From NCBI GenBank assembly GCA_965220875.1, contig OZ244849.1:496001-560000 (forward strand): 64,000 nucleotides of DNA, in the 5' to 3' direction. The DNA comes from WTFY01 sp965220875. Lineage in GTDB: Bacteria; Pseudomonadota; Gammaproteobacteria; UBA4575. The position numbers and the translations under genes were made by a program. Shown piece by piece: positions 51,927 to 60,091 of the stretch (the first letter of the stretch is position 1; each line of letters opens with the position of its first letter). Below the pieces are notes generated by a model. The model had not been told where the DNA came from, made no database searches, and saw only the letters and a program-made list of their open reading frames with translations.

Positions 51927-53114
51927 CTACAGGTTCGCCTCGAAGTCGTAGCGCAGGCCGATGCTCAAATGATCCTGTTCCTCGCCATGCTCGATATCGC
52001 GTCGCAGCCATTCGGCAAAGATTCGCACGGAGTCCGACAGCTGGTTTTCAAGGGTCAGGTTATACCCGTCGAAGCTGCGTCCATTGTCATCGCCGTCCCA
52101 GTCGAAGTACGCGGCCTTGAGCTTGTAGCCTCCGCCCAAGGCAAGGGCTGCGGCAACGTCGATAGACGACTGGTCGTAATCCACGTACTCAGCATGCCCG
52201 TCGTTATGTCCAGCGTGGGACACGTTGTCCTCCTCGATATCCTGGTAGGTGGCGGCCACGTAAAGACTGTCCGTCACATTCCAGCTGGCGGCCACACCCA
52301 TGAAGGAACATTCGTAATCGTCATCCCCCTGCTGGTCCAGGTAGGAAACCCCGGCATAGACGTCGCCCGTGCGGTAGCCGATGCCGATCGAGGCCGAATC
52401 GATGTGGTTGGGTTCCGAGGCCTTGTCGTTGTTGCCCCCCGCCCCGTTTTCCGGATCCCCGTCAAACCGTATGCCGCTGTCGAGCTTGAAACCGCCGCGA
52501 CTGAAGGAATAGGTCAGGATCTGGTTGCTGCGAAAGGGACTGGCCTCGTCGTATCCGAACGGGCTGGAGCGGTGATTGAAAATGTCGACAACTTCCGCCA
52601 CGATATTGAAATGCGGGTCCCACTGCTTGCCGATGGCAATCTGTCCGAGGCTGCCCTTGAGCCCGACGTAGCCCAGGCGCGCATCGCCAAGGTCGCCGTT
52701 AGCCTCGAGATCCGTATCCCATTCGCCCCGGTAGAAGGCGGTCAGGCCGTCGCGGACCGCAACCTCGCCCTTCACCCCCACGCGGGAGAGAAAGTCGGTC
52801 ACATCGGTGCTGGTATCGTCGCCAAAGTCACTGTGGGTCAGGGCGGGCCGTATGCTGCCGTAGAGGGTCACCCCGAACTTCTTCTCTTCCTTGGCCATGG
52901 CCATGTCGGCCTTGCTGTCTGCCATGGTGGCCATTTCCTTGAGTTGCTCGACCTGCTGGCGCAACGCTTCCAGTTGCTGCTGCTGCATCTCGATGGTGCG
53001 TTCGAGCCGTTCCAGGGCCGGGTCGCCGGAAGCCAGTACCGGCCCGGCCGTGAAAAGGCATGCTGCGACTACTGCAATCCATGCGGAACGCAGGGAATTC
53101 GGAAAGAATTTCAT
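51927..53114 (-). CDS. Gram-negative porin with N-terminal coiled coil
   Basis: Outer-membrane trimeric porin of the porin_4 type, 395 residues from ATG 53114 (MKFFPNSLRSAWIAVVAACL). The signal peptide is followed by a short coiled coil (LERTIEMQQQQLEALRQQVE, QLKEM), then FGVTLYGSIRPALTHSDFGD, the standard strand 1, and repeated strands ending in SIGLRYDFEANL. The coiled coil may reach into the periplasm toward peptidoglycan or serve trimerisation. A strong promoter and ribosome binding site (GAGGGG, 6 bases before ATG) are visible. Likely general diffusion pore; substrate unknown. Confidence 0.85.
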   Translation of the reverse strand: MKFFPNSLRSAWIAVVAACLFTAGPVLASGDPALERLERTIEMQQQQLEALRQQVEQLKEMATMADSKADMAMAKEEKKFGVTLYGSIRPALTHSDFGDDTSTDVTDFLSRVGVKGEVAVRDGLTAFYRGEWDTDLEANGDLGDARLGYVGLKGSLGQIAIGKQWDPHFNIVAEVVDIFNHRSSPFGYDEASPFRSNQILTYSFSRGGFKLDSGIRFDGDPENGAGGNNDKASEPNHIDSASIGIGYRTGDVYAGVSYLDQQGDDDYECSFMGVAASWNVTDSLYVAATYQDIEEDNVSHAGHNDGHAEYVDYDQSSIDVAAALALGGGYKLKAAYFDWDGDDNGRSFDGYNLTLENQLSDSVRIFAEWLRRDIEHGEEQDHLSIGLRYDFEANL

Positions 53115-53145
53115 GGTATCACCCCTCAATATTAGCTAGCCCGTT

Positions 53146-53174
53146 ATTATAGTAGAAATGTGGACCTATTGTTG
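53146..53174 (-). promoter_or_regulatory. Probable sigma70 promoter of the porin gene
   Basis: Perfect -10 TATAAT (53151-53146) on the minus strand with CAACAA at 53174-53169 (17-base spacing) as a weak -35, 32 bases before the ATG 53114. The transcript would have a short leader with a purine-rich ribosome binding site. Confidence 0.5.
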
Positions 53175-53558
53175 AACCAAACAAGACAGCAGTGTCTCCA
53201 CTTGGAATTCTCCCTGCTGGCAATAATAATTCCATAGTGTAGCAAAAGTTACATGAGCATACGATGATCAATGTGGCGGATTCCATGGTTATTTCGTGAT
53301 GAAACCTGCATAGCTGACTCCCTGACCCTGAAACAGAGCCACATAGCGTCCAGCAGGCACTCGCCAGCACTTTCGGGACGTTGTTGCAATTCCAACACTA
53401 CCCACAGGACGGAGTTTCGTTTCATGGGAAGTTTCCAGGCAGCTATCCGGACACGGCAACAACCCTTAACCGCTCTTGATCCATGTGGAATTCCGGCCTT
53501 TCTGGCCTGAGGCACGGGCAGCTACCATCCTGCATTCGTCCAGCGTATATTGCCCGCC

Positions 53559-54557
53559 ATGAAAGACCGTATGCTTGCAAGGTCCGGGGCCGTCACGCTC
53601 GCCCTGATGGTACTTGCCTGGGGCAGCCAGGTCTTCGCGGCGGACTGTGCGGACTGGAACACGAAACCCTTTTTCGAAGCGGCAACCTCTTCGATGGTCA
53701 CTGACTGCCTGGCATCCGGGGCCGATCCGATGGCGCGCAACATGATCGGGGAGACCCCCCTACACATGGCCGTGATGCACAGTGACGATCCTACCCTGGT
53801 CAGCCTGCTGGTCAGGAGCGGGGCCGACCCGAATGCCAGGGCCGATGAAGGCACGACACCCCTGCACGCGGCGGTGGACCTCAACCACAATCCTGCCGTG
53901 ATTACCGAGTTGGTACAGGCTGGGGCCGACCCGAACCCTCGCGACGAGTACGGCTGGATGCCCCTGCACCAGGCCGTGGTCAACCCACGCGCTTCCGGCG
54001 TGATCGCCACCGCACTGATCCGGGCCGGGGCCGACCCGAATGCACGCGGCAAGTACGGCGAGACCCCCCTGCACCAGGTCGCCCGGTACAAGGACAAGCC
54101 TGCCGCCGTGATCGCCGTACTGGTGGAAGGTGGAGCCGATCCGGATGCCCGCACAGACACCGGCACGACGCCCCTGCACTGGGCTGCGGCATCCAATGAC
54201 GGGCTCGCCGCGGTCATCGCGCTGATCTGGGCCGGGGCCAACCCGAATGCACGCGACGAGCAGGGGGCGACCCCCCTGCACCGGGCGGCGCGGTACAACC
54301 CCAGTCCGGCCATGATCGGCGCGTTCATCAAGGCGGGAGTCGATCCGAATAACCGTGACGGGCGAGGCGCCACCCCCCTGCACTGGGCCGCCGGGTACAC
54401 GGGCAACCCCGAGGTGGTGGCCGCACTGGTCCGTGGAGGTGCGGACCCGAAGATACAGGACGAGATCGGAGCCACCCCCCTGCACTGGACTGCATACGGC
54501 AACGAGGACCCTGCCGTGATCGACATGCTGATCCGGGCATCAGGCGGCCCGGAGTAG
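53559..54557 (+). CDS. Exported ankyrin-repeat protein
   Basis: Protein of 332 residues from ATG 53559 (MKDRMLARSGAVTLALMVLA) with a signal peptide cut near VFAAD. The rest is about eight ankyrin repeats of 36-37 residues with consensus GADPNARDExGxTPLHxAAx. Each repeat's DNA is recent enough in similarity to show near-identical blocks (CCGACCCGAATGC, ACCCCCCTGCAC), so expansion or conversion by recombination is likely. It has a Cys pair near the N-terminus. Exported ankyrin proteins bind proteins on either side of the envelope; partner unknown. Converges on the hydrolase gene. Confidence 0.85.
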   Translation: MKDRMLARSGAVTLALMVLAWGSQVFAADCADWNTKPFFEAATSSMVTDCLASGADPMARNMIGETPLHMAVMHSDDPTLVSLLVRSGADPNARADEGTTPLHAAVDLNHNPAVITELVQAGADPNPRDEYGWMPLHQAVVNPRASGVIATALIRAGADPNARGKYGETPLHQVARYKDKPAAVIAVLVEGGADPDARTDTGTTPLHWAAASNDGLAAVIALIWAGANPNARDEQGATPLHRAARYNPSPAMIGAFIKAGVDPNNRDGRGATPLHWAAGYTGNPEVVAALVRGGADPKIQDEIGATPLHWTAYGNEDPAVIDMLIRASGGPE

Positions 54558-54668
54558 AAAAAACCCGGGCATGAAGGACAGGTGTCATCCGCCAGGCTTG
54601 TCAGCGGGGCCGTTTCCCAGGGAGTTGAAACCGGTGCCCCTCCAGCCTGGAACCTGTCAGGTTGCGAT

Positions 54669-55529
54669 TCAGTGATGCGCGCGCAGGAATTCCAGCACTT
54701 CAGCCTGCACCCTTTCATCCTCCAACAGCATGTGCCTGTGGCTCAGGTCCCCTTCCAGGTACACCACCGATTTGCTGCCATCGTTACGTCTTTCCAGAAA
54801 ATCAGTACATTCACCGCGACTGTAAGGATTCTGAAACCAGGGATCTTTCGCTCCGAGCAAGGCAAGCACCGGCTCCCCTTCAGGGGCGTTGACTCCCCTG
54901 TATTCACCCCATACGGATTCACAGGTCCAGCCTTCAACCACTCGCGCCCGTACCGAGGTACCCTTGGAATCTGACCGAAATGTAGCTGTCGTAATCCCGC
55001 CTTCGCTCGTCCCCACCAGGAAAACATGGTTTGCATCCACCCAGGGGAAGGTTTTGGCCTTTTCAATCGCATACCCTGCATCCGCATGGCGGATTTTCAG
55101 AACGTCCGGGTAAAGACCGCCTTGAAATTGTATCGGCTCACAGGACTTGGAGTATTTTTTTCTGGCCATGCTTGGCGGGGCTATGACTGCATAACCGTTT
55201 GAGGCCAGAAAGTCGATTCGCATGTAGGTTCCGCTCCAAATGCCGTAACACCCGTGCAGGTAGATCACTGTAGGAAATTTCTCACTTCCCTCCAGGCTAT
55301 GTGTACGCAGTTCCTTTACAGTCGTCGCAATAAACTTGCCATCCGGCTTGGGGATTCTGACCAGTGCGGACTGCCACACCCTTTCCAGTTCAGCCGGATC
55401 GTTCCAGTCTGACGGCTTCATTTCGTGAGCCGGGCTGAACGTTCTGCTGTCATTGTTGTACAAGCCACTGCCTGTACCGACTGTTGGAACAAGGAAGATG
55501 ACAAGAAAAACCAAGAACGGGTATCGCAT
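54669..55529 (-). CDS. Exported alpha/beta hydrolase (dienelactone hydrolase-like)
   Basis: Protein of 286 residues from ATG 55529 (MRYPFLVFLVIFLVPTVGTG) with a signal peptide. The fold is shown by TVIYLHGCYG (oxyanion loop), the nucleophile elbow LVGTSEGGITT (Ser175), LALLGAKDPWF (acid) and HRHMLLED (His). Five further Cys may form disulfides in the periplasm. It converges on the ankyrin gene; upstream at 55621 a small exported gene begins on the same strand. Substrate unknown; esterase or peptidase activity is possible. Confidence 0.8.
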   Translation of the reverse strand: MRYPFLVFLVIFLVPTVGTGSGLYNNDSRTFSPAHEMKPSDWNDPAELERVWQSALVRIPKPDGKFIATTVKELRTHSLEGSEKFPTVIYLHGCYGIWSGTYMRIDFLASNGYAVIAPPSMARKKYSKSCEPIQFQGGLYPDVLKIRHADAGYAIEKAKTFPWVDANHVFLVGTSEGGITTATFRSDSKGTSVRARVVEGWTCESVWGEYRGVNAPEGEPVLALLGAKDPWFQNPYSRGECTDFLERRNDGSKSVVYLEGDLSHRHMLLEDERVQAEVLEFLRAHH

Positions 55530-55620
55530 TACGCCACTCAATCCTTGTATTCAAGATGCCCCGTACTCATGATGCGAACCAGCATATCCCTGGGAATATG
55601 ATCGTTGTCCCGATTGTTGA

Positions 55621-55974
55621 TCAGTTCCGGCGACTGCGTTCCCGCAGCCTGTCAAACCGACGCAAGGCATCCCAGGCCGCATCCGTGGTTTCACGTTCCC
55701 GGACCTGCCTTTCCGCCTCGCTCACCCTGAATACACAGTAAGGGCAATACCTGTCCGAGCGAGGATCCAGTTCCTCCGAGGTGTAGACCCTTACATGTGT
55801 CGGAATGCCGCCTTCCCTTGCCCGCTTTTCAGACTCCCCCAGCTTGAACACGCAGTAGGGACAATACTTGTCCGAGCGGGGATCCAGGTCCTCCTGGGTG
55901 TAGACGACCAGCGGCTGGGCCTTCAGTACCGCCGAGGCCAACAGGATACTCATGATCAGCATGCAGGTTCTCAT
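55621..55974 (-). CDS. Exported protein with duplicated CPYC unit
   Basis: Protein of 117 residues with a signal peptide (MLIMSILLASAVLKAQ). The mature part consists of two near-identical units about 39 residues apart: VVYTQEDLDPRSDKYCPYCV and VRVYTSEELDPRSDRYCPYC, then an Arg/Glu-rich tail. Each has the motif CPYC (38-41 and 77-80), the glutaredoxin active-site sequence, but not the surrounding thioredoxin fold. It could bind a metal or haem, form disulfides, or be a small redox carrier. It lies 79 bases upstream of the hydrolase on the same strand. I know no family for it. Confidence 0.7.
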   Translation of the reverse strand: MRTCMLIMSILLASAVLKAQPLVVYTQEDLDPRSDKYCPYCVFKLGESEKRAREGGIPTHVRVYTSEELDPRSDRYCPYCVFRVSEAERQVRERETTDAAWDALRRFDRLRERSRRN

Positions 55975-56564
55975 TCGTGGGAATCTCCAGTTTCACGGGT
56001 GCCGGTTGCGTCGAATCCGGCATCGTTACCTGCCCGGGTGACCACGGTACCGCTTCTGCTTCATACCGTCCACTTCAATTTCCCGGCAGGACCCCCTGGT
56101 GGACGGGCCAGGGTTTCATACATTCCCCGGGCTTCAATGAAAATCACAATCCTGCCCGTACTCCGCCTATTTCAAGTGTTCCGTAAAGGGGCTTGCATAC
56201 TTGACTCCCTTAAAGCAAAGGGAAATTGAAAACGGGTAACGTTCTCCAGTTTTCAAAAAAAAGTTGTTATTTCTGGCGAAGATGCTGAGCTTGAGCCGGT
56301 GCCTCCGGGGGTTTTCTGCCCAACTTGGATGCATCAAGCTCGCAAACCAGAAACTTTCCAGGCTCTGGAGGACTATCTTGAGTACCGGAAAAAGAGACAT
56401 GGTTGTCCCGGTCTTGGGAGCCCTTCCCGGGGTGACAGCATTACGCAATAAGTTTTTTCTTCTTTTTCCAATACTCAAAACAGAACGCATTCCTGCAAAA
56501 CCCCTGAGTCATCTGTCCCGTTCTGAAATCCACTGTATGACAGGCACGGGAGTTTTGGCTTCCA
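55975..56564. other. Intergenic region with dubious short frames
   Basis: About 590 bases. Open frames on both strands (56264-56662 plus, 56167-56490 minus) lack signal sequences, family motifs and regular composition, so I do not call them. A short G+C-rich inverted repeat with AAAAAA near 56255-56265 could terminate plus-strand transcription. The stretch is a transition in base composition from G+C-rich to A/T-rich. Confidence 0.3.
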
Positions 56565-56828
56565 ATGCGGTTTTCCGTCGTGAAGGACTTTATCCAGCTG
56601 GTCATTCATCTTGGATTCTTTTTAGTGGGAGTTATATATTTAATTGGGAATTACATACTTAAGTTGACAGTCTGGCTCATTGGCTACCACCCTTGGACTG
56701 GAGATTGGAGCAGGTACAACCATAATATGAATGACAAAATCTTACTGCTGTTGTTTTTCCCCAGGAGTTTCCTCCTGGTTGGCCTCGGCTTCTTTATCCT
56801 GGAGATTATTCGTATCTTCGCTGGGTGA
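56565..56828 (+). CDS. Small two-helix membrane protein
   Basis: Protein of 87 residues with two hydrophobic segments (LVIHLGFFLVGVIYLIGNYI and ILLLLFFPRSFLLVGLGFFI) separated by the polar YHPWTGDWSRYNHN. Features of a real membrane protein are clear, but the gene overlaps the minus-strand gene at 56742-57011 by 87 bases at their 3' ends, so one of them may be spurious or both may be expressed as a convergent overlap. No family recognised. Confidence 0.45.
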   Translation: MRFSVVKDFIQLVIHLGFFLVGVIYLIGNYILKLTVWLIGYHPWTGDWSRYNHNMNDKILLLLFFPRSFLLVGLGFFILEIIRIFAG

Positions 56829-57011
56829 ATCATCACCGGCTATAAGGTCTTTAGAGATCGCCAAGGTTCCGCCTATCAGCGCCATAAGTGGTGCTTCCAG
56901 CATATTCCACGCGTCTACGGCTGTCAGATCCTTCGTGAACGCCATTGCTGCGAACATGACCAGCAAAACCACATAAGCTGCAGACATCAGATACAAGACA
57001 TTCCAGCGCAT
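56742..57011 (-). CDS. Small membrane protein with acidic tail
   Basis: Protein of 89 residues from ATG 57011 (MRWNVLYLMSAAYVVLLVMF): two helices (about 4-25 and 38-55, with PLMALIGGTLAISKDLI) and an acidic, Gln-rich tail. ATG 57047 would add 12 basic residues. The helix pair and tail resemble holin- or phage-type membrane proteins but are not diagnostic. It follows a strong terminator, so it has its own promoter. See the overlap noted for the plus-strand gene. Confidence 0.5.
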   Translation of the reverse strand: MRWNVLYLMSAAYVVLLVMFAAMAFTKDLTAVDAWNMLEAPLMALIGGTLAISKDLIAGDDSPSEDTNNLQDKEAEANQEETPGEKQQQ

Positions 57012-57082
57012 GATGACACCGCGCCCGCCTCTTCTGCAATTGAACATTGTTTCCCCCTAAGTGGCCTGTAACCTCTATGCAC

Positions 57083-57113
57083 AAAAAAGCCAGGCCCTGG
57101 AGAGGGGCCTGGC
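57083..57113 (-). terminator. Intrinsic terminator for the TbpB-like lipoprotein transcript
   Basis: On the minus strand GCCAGGCCC-CTCTCCA-GGGCCTGGC forms a 9-bp stem, followed by TTTTTT (57088-57083). It ends transcripts from the lipoprotein gene at 57322 and is located just before the 57011 start, so it separates the two units. Confidence 0.85.
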
Positions 57114-57216
57114 CGTGGCGTGAGAAGCCAACACTTCGTGGGGGTTGTTTCTCACGGTAAAGGGACAAAGGAAGGATTTAGCAAATTCAACAAATGCCCC
57201 TTGTTCCGATGTAAGG

Positions 57217-57240
57217 GCAGGCCCCCTTTCGAGGGCCTGC
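57217..57240. terminator. Second GC-rich hairpin downstream of the lipoprotein
   Basis: GCAGGCCC and GGGCCTGC (8-bp arms, 8-base loop) within 120 bases of the terminator above; both share the stem core AGGCCC/GGGCCT. There is no run of T on either side, so it might be an RNA stabiliser or a failed copy of the terminator. Confidence 0.45.
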
Positions 57241-57321
57241 TGTTGTCTACGAGTAAAGTGGGAGCTTCGACTCGTATACAAAGGGGAAAATCATACAAAC
57301 CCCTTTGTTCTTTTGAACAAC

Positions 57322-58914
57322 TTATTCCTTTCTCGCCCCGAAGGCACCGGCTACAGAGCCGTTGCTGAAGAAGGAATTGAACTCGCCGACCATCGAACCC
57401 GGAGCCACCCTGGTAGTTCCGTCAGTAGTAGCCATAGTCTCAGGCGTTGGGCCGTGGTAAGTTCCCGAGATCGACCCATCATCGGTGGGTGATCCACCCT
57501 TGGCCGTACCCATGAAGGTGTTTGCACCAAGTGCACGGCTGGCCTGCACGGCTACCGACCACATGTTGGCCTCTTCCCCAGACAACTCGAAGTTGTTGAT
57601 CGTACCACTGACGGTGTTGAGCAAGTTCGGTGCAAGCTGGCCTGCTTCACTGACACCATCGGTAGCAGTATCATCCAACGTCTGACCAAAATACGCAGTC
57701 AACGCCACATCTGCCGTGAAGTGGCCGGAAGTGGCTGAATCTATATTGCCGGCCGCGTTAAGACTTTGGTGTACGTACACGCCCGTTGCTTCACCTTCGT
57801 ACGACGCACTACCAGTGACTGTGTTGAGTTCGGTCCCATCGGAAGCAGCAATCGACGAACCAGCAAAGGTCTCGACCTCGTTGTAAGTGACTGCACCGTC
57901 TTCATCGGTGGTCTTCTTGAGCCAGACGCCGTAGTGCAGGTAGTCGTAGTCCGACTGGTCGGAGGTGGCGCCTTCATCTGGAATGAAGACCCAACCGCCA
58001 GTGTTGCCAGTAACCATACCCTTGTCGTTGAAAGTGACGGTGCAAACTGCAGCACCGGTGCAGCGAAATGTACCCTCAGCCCCGTTATAGGTGCCGTCGT
58101 GCACAGCCTCATCCGTACCCGTGGTGCCCGTGTCGTCAACGGTGTAGTTGAGAGTTCCACTCGTGGTAGAGCGCGCAAACATCAGATTTGCATTCGCGTC
58201 TCCAGTAGTAGTAGTGTCCTCCGCGATGGCCAGAGCATTGGCAGTCTCGTCTGTACCTGTATCTGGCTCTTCGCCGTCGTTACCCATGACGTCCAGTGCT
58301 TGAGGCGTTGAGCCGTCTGCCATCTGCCACTTCGCGAACGCTACCCCTTTGGGCCCTTCAATGTCGGTGCTGACAATCACAACTTCCTCAACCACATCAC
58401 CATCGCTGTCGGCTTCCATCATGCGAGTGTGCATGGTGCGTCCGCCACCTAAATCCATGGCCTGCGTGAACTTCGGATCATCATCACCCATCATCCCGTG
58501 ATCAGTAATCTTGATCTCTGTTCCATCCCTGTCACGGGTAATGCTCAAGTCATAAGGATCATCTGCATTGTCATCAATGCTGTCTGTATTCACATGGTCA
58601 CTGCCGCCTAGACCAGCATCAGCAGTAGCCGCTTGATCTGACTCGGCCTTGATGGCCGCCGTCTTCGTTGCAGCTGCTTTAGTCGCCGCAACAGCCTCTG
58701 CAGCTAACGTTGCAGCAGTCTTCACACATGCATCGCCTGCAGCGTTTGGCTCCATTCCCTCGTCACACTCTAGTTCCATGACCATATCGTCGTCATCGTC
58801 GTCCGATGGCATTACAGCAGGGCCTGAACTGCCACCGCCACCGCAGCCTGTAATCATTATTGAATATGCTCCCAGCAGAAAAACTACGAGCAACATACTT
58901 AGGATTTTATGCAT
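57322..58914 (-). CDS. Large TbpB-like surface lipoprotein
   Basis: Protein of 530 residues from ATG 58914 (MHKILSMLLVVFLLGAYSIM); lipobox MITGC (Cys24), then a Gly/Ser linker and an acidic Asp tract (SDDDDDDM). The long mature part has an Ala/Thr-rich helical region (about 55-110) and a C-terminal barrel: HFTADVALTAYFGQTLD, GTYHGPTPETM and the terminal FNSFFSNGSVAGAFGARK, the TbpB/HphA-like signature for Slam-exported lipoproteins. Upstream is structured element B (58972-59111), which in the mRNA would be the 5' leader. Calcium-like acidic content suggests metal binding, untested. Confidence 0.75.
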   Translation of the reverse strand: MHKILSMLLVVFLLGAYSIMITGCGGGGSSGPAVMPSDDDDDDMVMELECDEGMEPNAAGDACVKTAATLAAEAVAATKAAATKTAAIKAESDQAATADAGLGGSDHVNTDSIDDNADDPYDLSITRDRDGTEIKITDHGMMGDDDPKFTQAMDLGGGRTMHTRMMEADSDGDVVEEVVIVSTDIEGPKGVAFAKWQMADGSTPQALDVMGNDGEEPDTGTDETANALAIAEDTTTTGDANANLMFARSTTSGTLNYTVDDTGTTGTDEAVHDGTYNGAEGTFRCTGAAVCTVTFNDKGMVTGNTGGWVFIPDEGATSDQSDYDYLHYGVWLKKTTDEDGAVTYNEVETFAGSSIAASDGTELNTVTGSASYEGEATGVYVHQSLNAAGNIDSATSGHFTADVALTAYFGQTLDDTATDGVSEAGQLAPNLLNTVSGTINNFELSGEEANMWSVAVQASRALGANTFMGTAKGGSPTDDGSISGTYHGPTPETMATTDGTTRVAPGSMVGEFNSFFSNGSVAGAFGARKE

Positions 58915-58971
58915 AACTGACTCCCAAATTCTCCGTTGACCAAAACCTCCAGCCAAAGGTGCCGGATCATT

Positions 58972-59111
58972 TGCTGCATCAACCGAAAAGCGGAAGTCCC
59001 TGCTCTATTTCCACAGAGCAAAAGAGCAAAGAAAACTGAGCCTATTTATCTTGCTCGAATGGTACTGCATTCGGCAGATAACCCGGCTTTGGGGTTTCAG
59101 TTGAGTTAGCA
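58972..59111 (-). ncRNA. Structured intergenic element, copy B (upstream of TbpB-like lipoprotein)
   Basis: Read on the minus strand. Outer stem: TGCT (59111-59108) with AGCA (58975-58972), and TCAACTGAAA (59104-59095) with TTTTCGGTTGA (58989-58979). First hairpin ACCC-CAAAGCC-GGGTT, then ATCTGCCGAATGCA, then second hairpin TGCTCT-GTGGAAAT-AGAGCA (59020-59001). Same plan as copies A and C; the loops GGAAAT and CTGCYGAAT are conserved. The gene start (58914) lies 58 bases downstream. Confidence 0.6.
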
Positions 59112-59356
59112 TCGGGAAGCGTATAACAGGATGTAATTTATATACAGTGAGATATTTCTATACATACATCAAACTATTTTATGTCAGAATATTAGGGATT
59201 TTTGATATTAAGGGGTTGGGCATAAAACCCCGTTTAAGTATGGGGCTACCCAACCTTTTCAACCGTTGAAGGTTTTAGCAACAACAGGGCACGGGGAGTC
59301 CAGCAAATAATTCCCTCCGAGCAGGGCCGGCCTTGCGTGCCGGCCTCAAAGTCCCG
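59112..59356. other. A/T-rich boundary between cargo and conjugation block
   Basis: About 245 bases. The segment 59130-59280 is A/T-rich with repeated TATAC-like words and probably holds the promoter for the element B/lipoprotein unit on the minus strand. No gene or recombination site is evident; this is one of the four junctions where the conjugation module has been split. Confidence 0.3.
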
Positions 59357-60091
59357 TCACAGGTACTTCTTGAAGGTGCCCGCGGTCACGGTGATGACCA
59401 GTGCAAGCAGTGTGGCGAACGGCAGGACGATCCAGGCAGGATGCAGGCTGAACGGCAGGGCAAGGTACGCCACCCAGGCACTCACCACCAGCGGCAGCAC
59501 GGACCGCCTCGCATAATGGTACACGAACGAGCTCTCGCGCCCGCCGCCCCAACGCCGCAGGTCGCGGCGCACCAGCCCGTCGATCAGGCCCACCAGGCCG
59601 AACAGGAAGAACACCGGCATGGACAGGCTGAGCACGGCCAGGCGCACGCAGAACACCTGGGTCACCTGCATGGCCGCGACCAGGAATTCGCCTGCCGGGC
59701 TGTACAGCCTGTGCAGCACCAGTCGTAACCCCCTCTCCCCGGGCTGCGGCGGACCATGGGCCCACTGCATGAAATCGATCCATCCCGTGGCCTCGAACAG
59801 GCCGTGGTGGACCCACCCGGCAAGCTTGCGTGCAAAGCCTGCGGGGTCCGGACTCAGGAGGCTGCGCCGGAAATCGCCGTCCAGATACCGGATCTCGCGT
59901 TCCAGCATCCGCCGGCTGTGATCGAGGCCCTGCTCCGGCCACCAGAACACCATCCCGGCCCACTCGATGAGGATCGAGAACAGCAGGGCACCCAGCAGCC
60001 ACGCGATGCCCTGTGCGAGGCGGGTGAGTGCTCTTGAGACCAACCCCCGCCGCACGCCCGGGCGAGGTGGGCCGGCCCCCCGTTCAGCCAT
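59357..60091 (-). CDS. ICE conjugation membrane protein, PFL_4697 / TIGR03747
   Basis: Protein of 244 residues from ATG 60091 (MAERGAGPPRPGVRRGLVSR) with about four hydrophobic segments (AWLLGALLFSILIEWAGMVF, LAVLSLSMPVFFLFGLVGLI, VVSAWVAYLALPF, VLPFATLLALVITVT). The motif RRDLRRWGGGRESSFVYHYA fits the family. It overlaps the TraD stop by eight bases and is the last gene of the right block. Its normal downstream neighbour (RAQPRD) is about 14 kb away. Confidence 0.85.
   Translation of the reverse strand: MAERGAGPPRPGVRRGLVSRALTRLAQGIAWLLGALLFSILIEWAGMVFWWPEQGLDHSRRMLEREIRYLDGDFRRSLLSPDPAGFARKLAGWVHHGLFEATGWIDFMQWAHGPPQPGERGLRLVLHRLYSPAGEFLVAAMQVTQVFCVRLAVLSLSMPVFFLFGLVGLIDGLVRRDLRRWGGGRESSFVYHYARRSVLPLVVSAWVAYLALPFSLHPAWIVLPFATLLALVITVTAGTFKKYL

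Noticed and set aside
53559..54557. Regular DNA repeats as a CRISPR array
   Set aside because: The repeats are coding, about 108-111 bases long, in frame and encode ankyrin repeats.
55621..55974. Glutaredoxin
   Set aside because: Only the CPYC motif matches; the thioredoxin fold, cis-proline and GG motif are missing.
56264..56662. 132-codon plus-strand frame before the small membrane gene
   Set aside because: Irregular composition, opposing open frame on the other strand, no family or start signal.
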